Origin: Mesorhizobium prunaredense
GTDB taxonomy: Bacteria; Pseudomonadota; Alphaproteobacteria; Rhizobiales; Rhizobiaceae
Assembly: GCF_900156895.1 (NCBI RefSeq)
Contig: NZ_FTPD01000056.1
Location: 1 to 42,735, forward strand
Length of the DNA stretch: 42,735 bases
Direction: 5' to 3'
Part shown: piece by piece, positions 42,198 through 42,735 of the stretch
Layout: every line of letters starts with the position of its first letter
How positions within the stretch are numbered: the stretch's first letter is position 1
Notes under the pieces: generated by a model
The model's input: only the letters and a program-made list of their open reading frames with translations
The model's database searches: none
What the model was told of the DNA's origin: nothing
Translations under genes and position numbers: made by a program

Positions 42198-42584
42198 TCA
42201 CTCCGCGGCATGGCAGACGGCTTCGATATTGTTGCCGTCGGGGTCGAAGACAAAGGCGCCATAGTAGTTCGCGTGATAGTGCGGACGAAGGCCCGGCCCA
42301 CCATTATCCTTGCCGCCGGCGGCGATGGCGGCGGCGTGGAAGGCATCGACTTCGGCGCGGCTGCGCGCGGTGAAGGCGACATGCTGGCGATCCTTCGGCT
42401 TGTCCTCGCCTCGATGCAGCCAGAACACCGGCCGGTCGCGGCCATAGCCGCCGACCTTGGCGCCACCGGTGTATTCCTGCGGCACCATGTAGAGCAGCGA
42501 GGCACCGAGCGGCGCCATCGCCTTGTCGTAGAAAGCTTTCGACACGTCGAAATCGGAAACGGTGATACCAAGATGGTCGATCAT
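42198..42584 (-). CDS. VOC family (glyoxalase/dioxygenase-fold) protein
   Basis: 128 residues forming two beta-alpha-beta-beta-beta modules: MIDHLGITVSDFDVSKAFYDKAMAPLG at the N-terminus and RQHVAFTARSRAEVDAFHAAAIAAGG...GAFVFDPDGNNIEAV at the C-terminus, with His4, His68 and Glu123 as possible metal ligands. The pattern is that of small unassigned VOC proteins; the substrate is unknown. GGGAGGTAAAAAG before the ATG is a strong ribosome binding site. It is the first gene of the VOC-GFA-GFA-pip-cimA run. Confidence 0.88.
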   Translation of the reverse strand: MIDHLGITVSDFDVSKAFYDKAMAPLGASLLYMVPQEYTGGAKVGGYGRDRPVFWLHRGEDKPKDRQHVAFTARSRAEVDAFHAAAIAAGGKDNGGPGLRPHYHANYYGAFVFDPDGNNIEAVCHAAE

Positions 42585-42684
42585 CTTTTTACCTCCCTTG
42601 CTGGTTCGCCGGCCGGCATTTCGTGAGGCATCGTCAGTGCCTCCCGCAAGATTTCGGGACTATTGAGGTTGCCGCTCTACGGCG

Positions 42685-42735
42685 CCCCCCTCTGTCCTGC
42701 CGGACATCTCCCCCACTTGGGGGGAGATTTACCTC
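42685..42735. repeat. Dispersed GC-rich palindromic repeat, cut by the window end
   Basis: Contains ATCTCCCCC (42706-42714) and GGGGGAGAT (42720-42728) around ACTTG, preceded by CTCTGTCCTGCCGGAC. From memory this sequence is frequent between genes in Rhizobiales. It runs to the end of the window, so its full length is unknown. The rest of 42585-42684 holds no gene I can see. Confidence 0.65.

Noticed and set aside
41706..42571. Extended N-termini for the two GFA genes (frames open well upstream)
   Set aside because: The extensions overlap the neighbouring gene, lack family similarity, and good ribosome binding sites or overlaps define the inner starts.

Overview
The window looks like the chromosome of a GC-rich alphaproteobacterium of the order Rhizobiales, most likely Mesorhizobium or a close relative. 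Three things point there: the conserved core gene order (gmk-yicC-mltG-fabF-acpP-fabG-fabD, then rpsF-rpsR-rplI, dnaB-radA-cvpA-purF, and psd-pssA), the protein sequences themselves, and several short palindromic intergenic repeats of the kind I remember from Mesorhizobium and Brucella genomes. I see no phage, IS element, CRISPR array, tRNA or rRNA. Species assignment is inference.

Layout. 1-6.6 kb (minus strand): nucleotide and cell-wall housekeeping genes (gmk, yicC, mltG) and the fatty-acid synthesis cluster (fabF, acpP, fabG, fabD). 6.8-8.8 kb (plus): a membrane phosphoglycerol transferase/LtaS-like enzyme with a PhoB-box-like triple repeat upstream. 8.8-10.6 kb: ribosomal proteins S6, S18 and L9, with a long rpsF leader and clear terminators. 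10.9-13.5 kb: cyclopropane fatty acid synthase, a YnfA-like membrane protein whose start codon abuts a terminator, and an Rsm22-like protein. 13.5-19.5 kb: dnaB behind a LexA-box promoter, a small secreted NTR/TIMP-like protein, radA, cvpA and purF. 19.5-25.5 kb is more accessory: an AT-rich 97-residue orphan, an SDR, a secreted endostatin/lectin-fold protein, a 68-residue orphan, an OsmC protein, an unusual MerR-ATPase fusion, an EamA transporter and a LysR regulator. 25.7-31.3 kb: a fused acyltransferase/acyl-ACP synthetase, a two-helix membrane protein between two palindromic repeats, psd-pssA, and an SMP-30 family protein. 31.3-35.1 kb (minus): an Atm1-type ABC exporter, an ArsR regulator with a perfect palindrome over its start codon, and a LysM protein. 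35.2-36.9 kb (plus): a LOG-family hydrolase and a CorA/ZntB transporter, separated by facing G-rich and C-rich 8-bp tandem arrays. 37-42.6 kb (minus): a tight run VOC - GFA - GFA - pip - cimA, then rarD and a GST.

How the genes work together. Membrane lipid supply is the main theme: type II fatty acid synthesis, cyclopropanation, phosphatidylserine synthesis and decarboxylation, acyl recycling, and phosphoglycerol transfer. The most interesting signals are regulatory or architectural: the Pho box, the LexA box between the -35 and -10 of the putative dnaB promoter, the ArsR palindrome, the MerR-ATPase fusion with its 19-bp-spaced promoter, and the quadruplex/hairpin arrays. All functional calls come from reading the sequence and recalling families; no database search was run.
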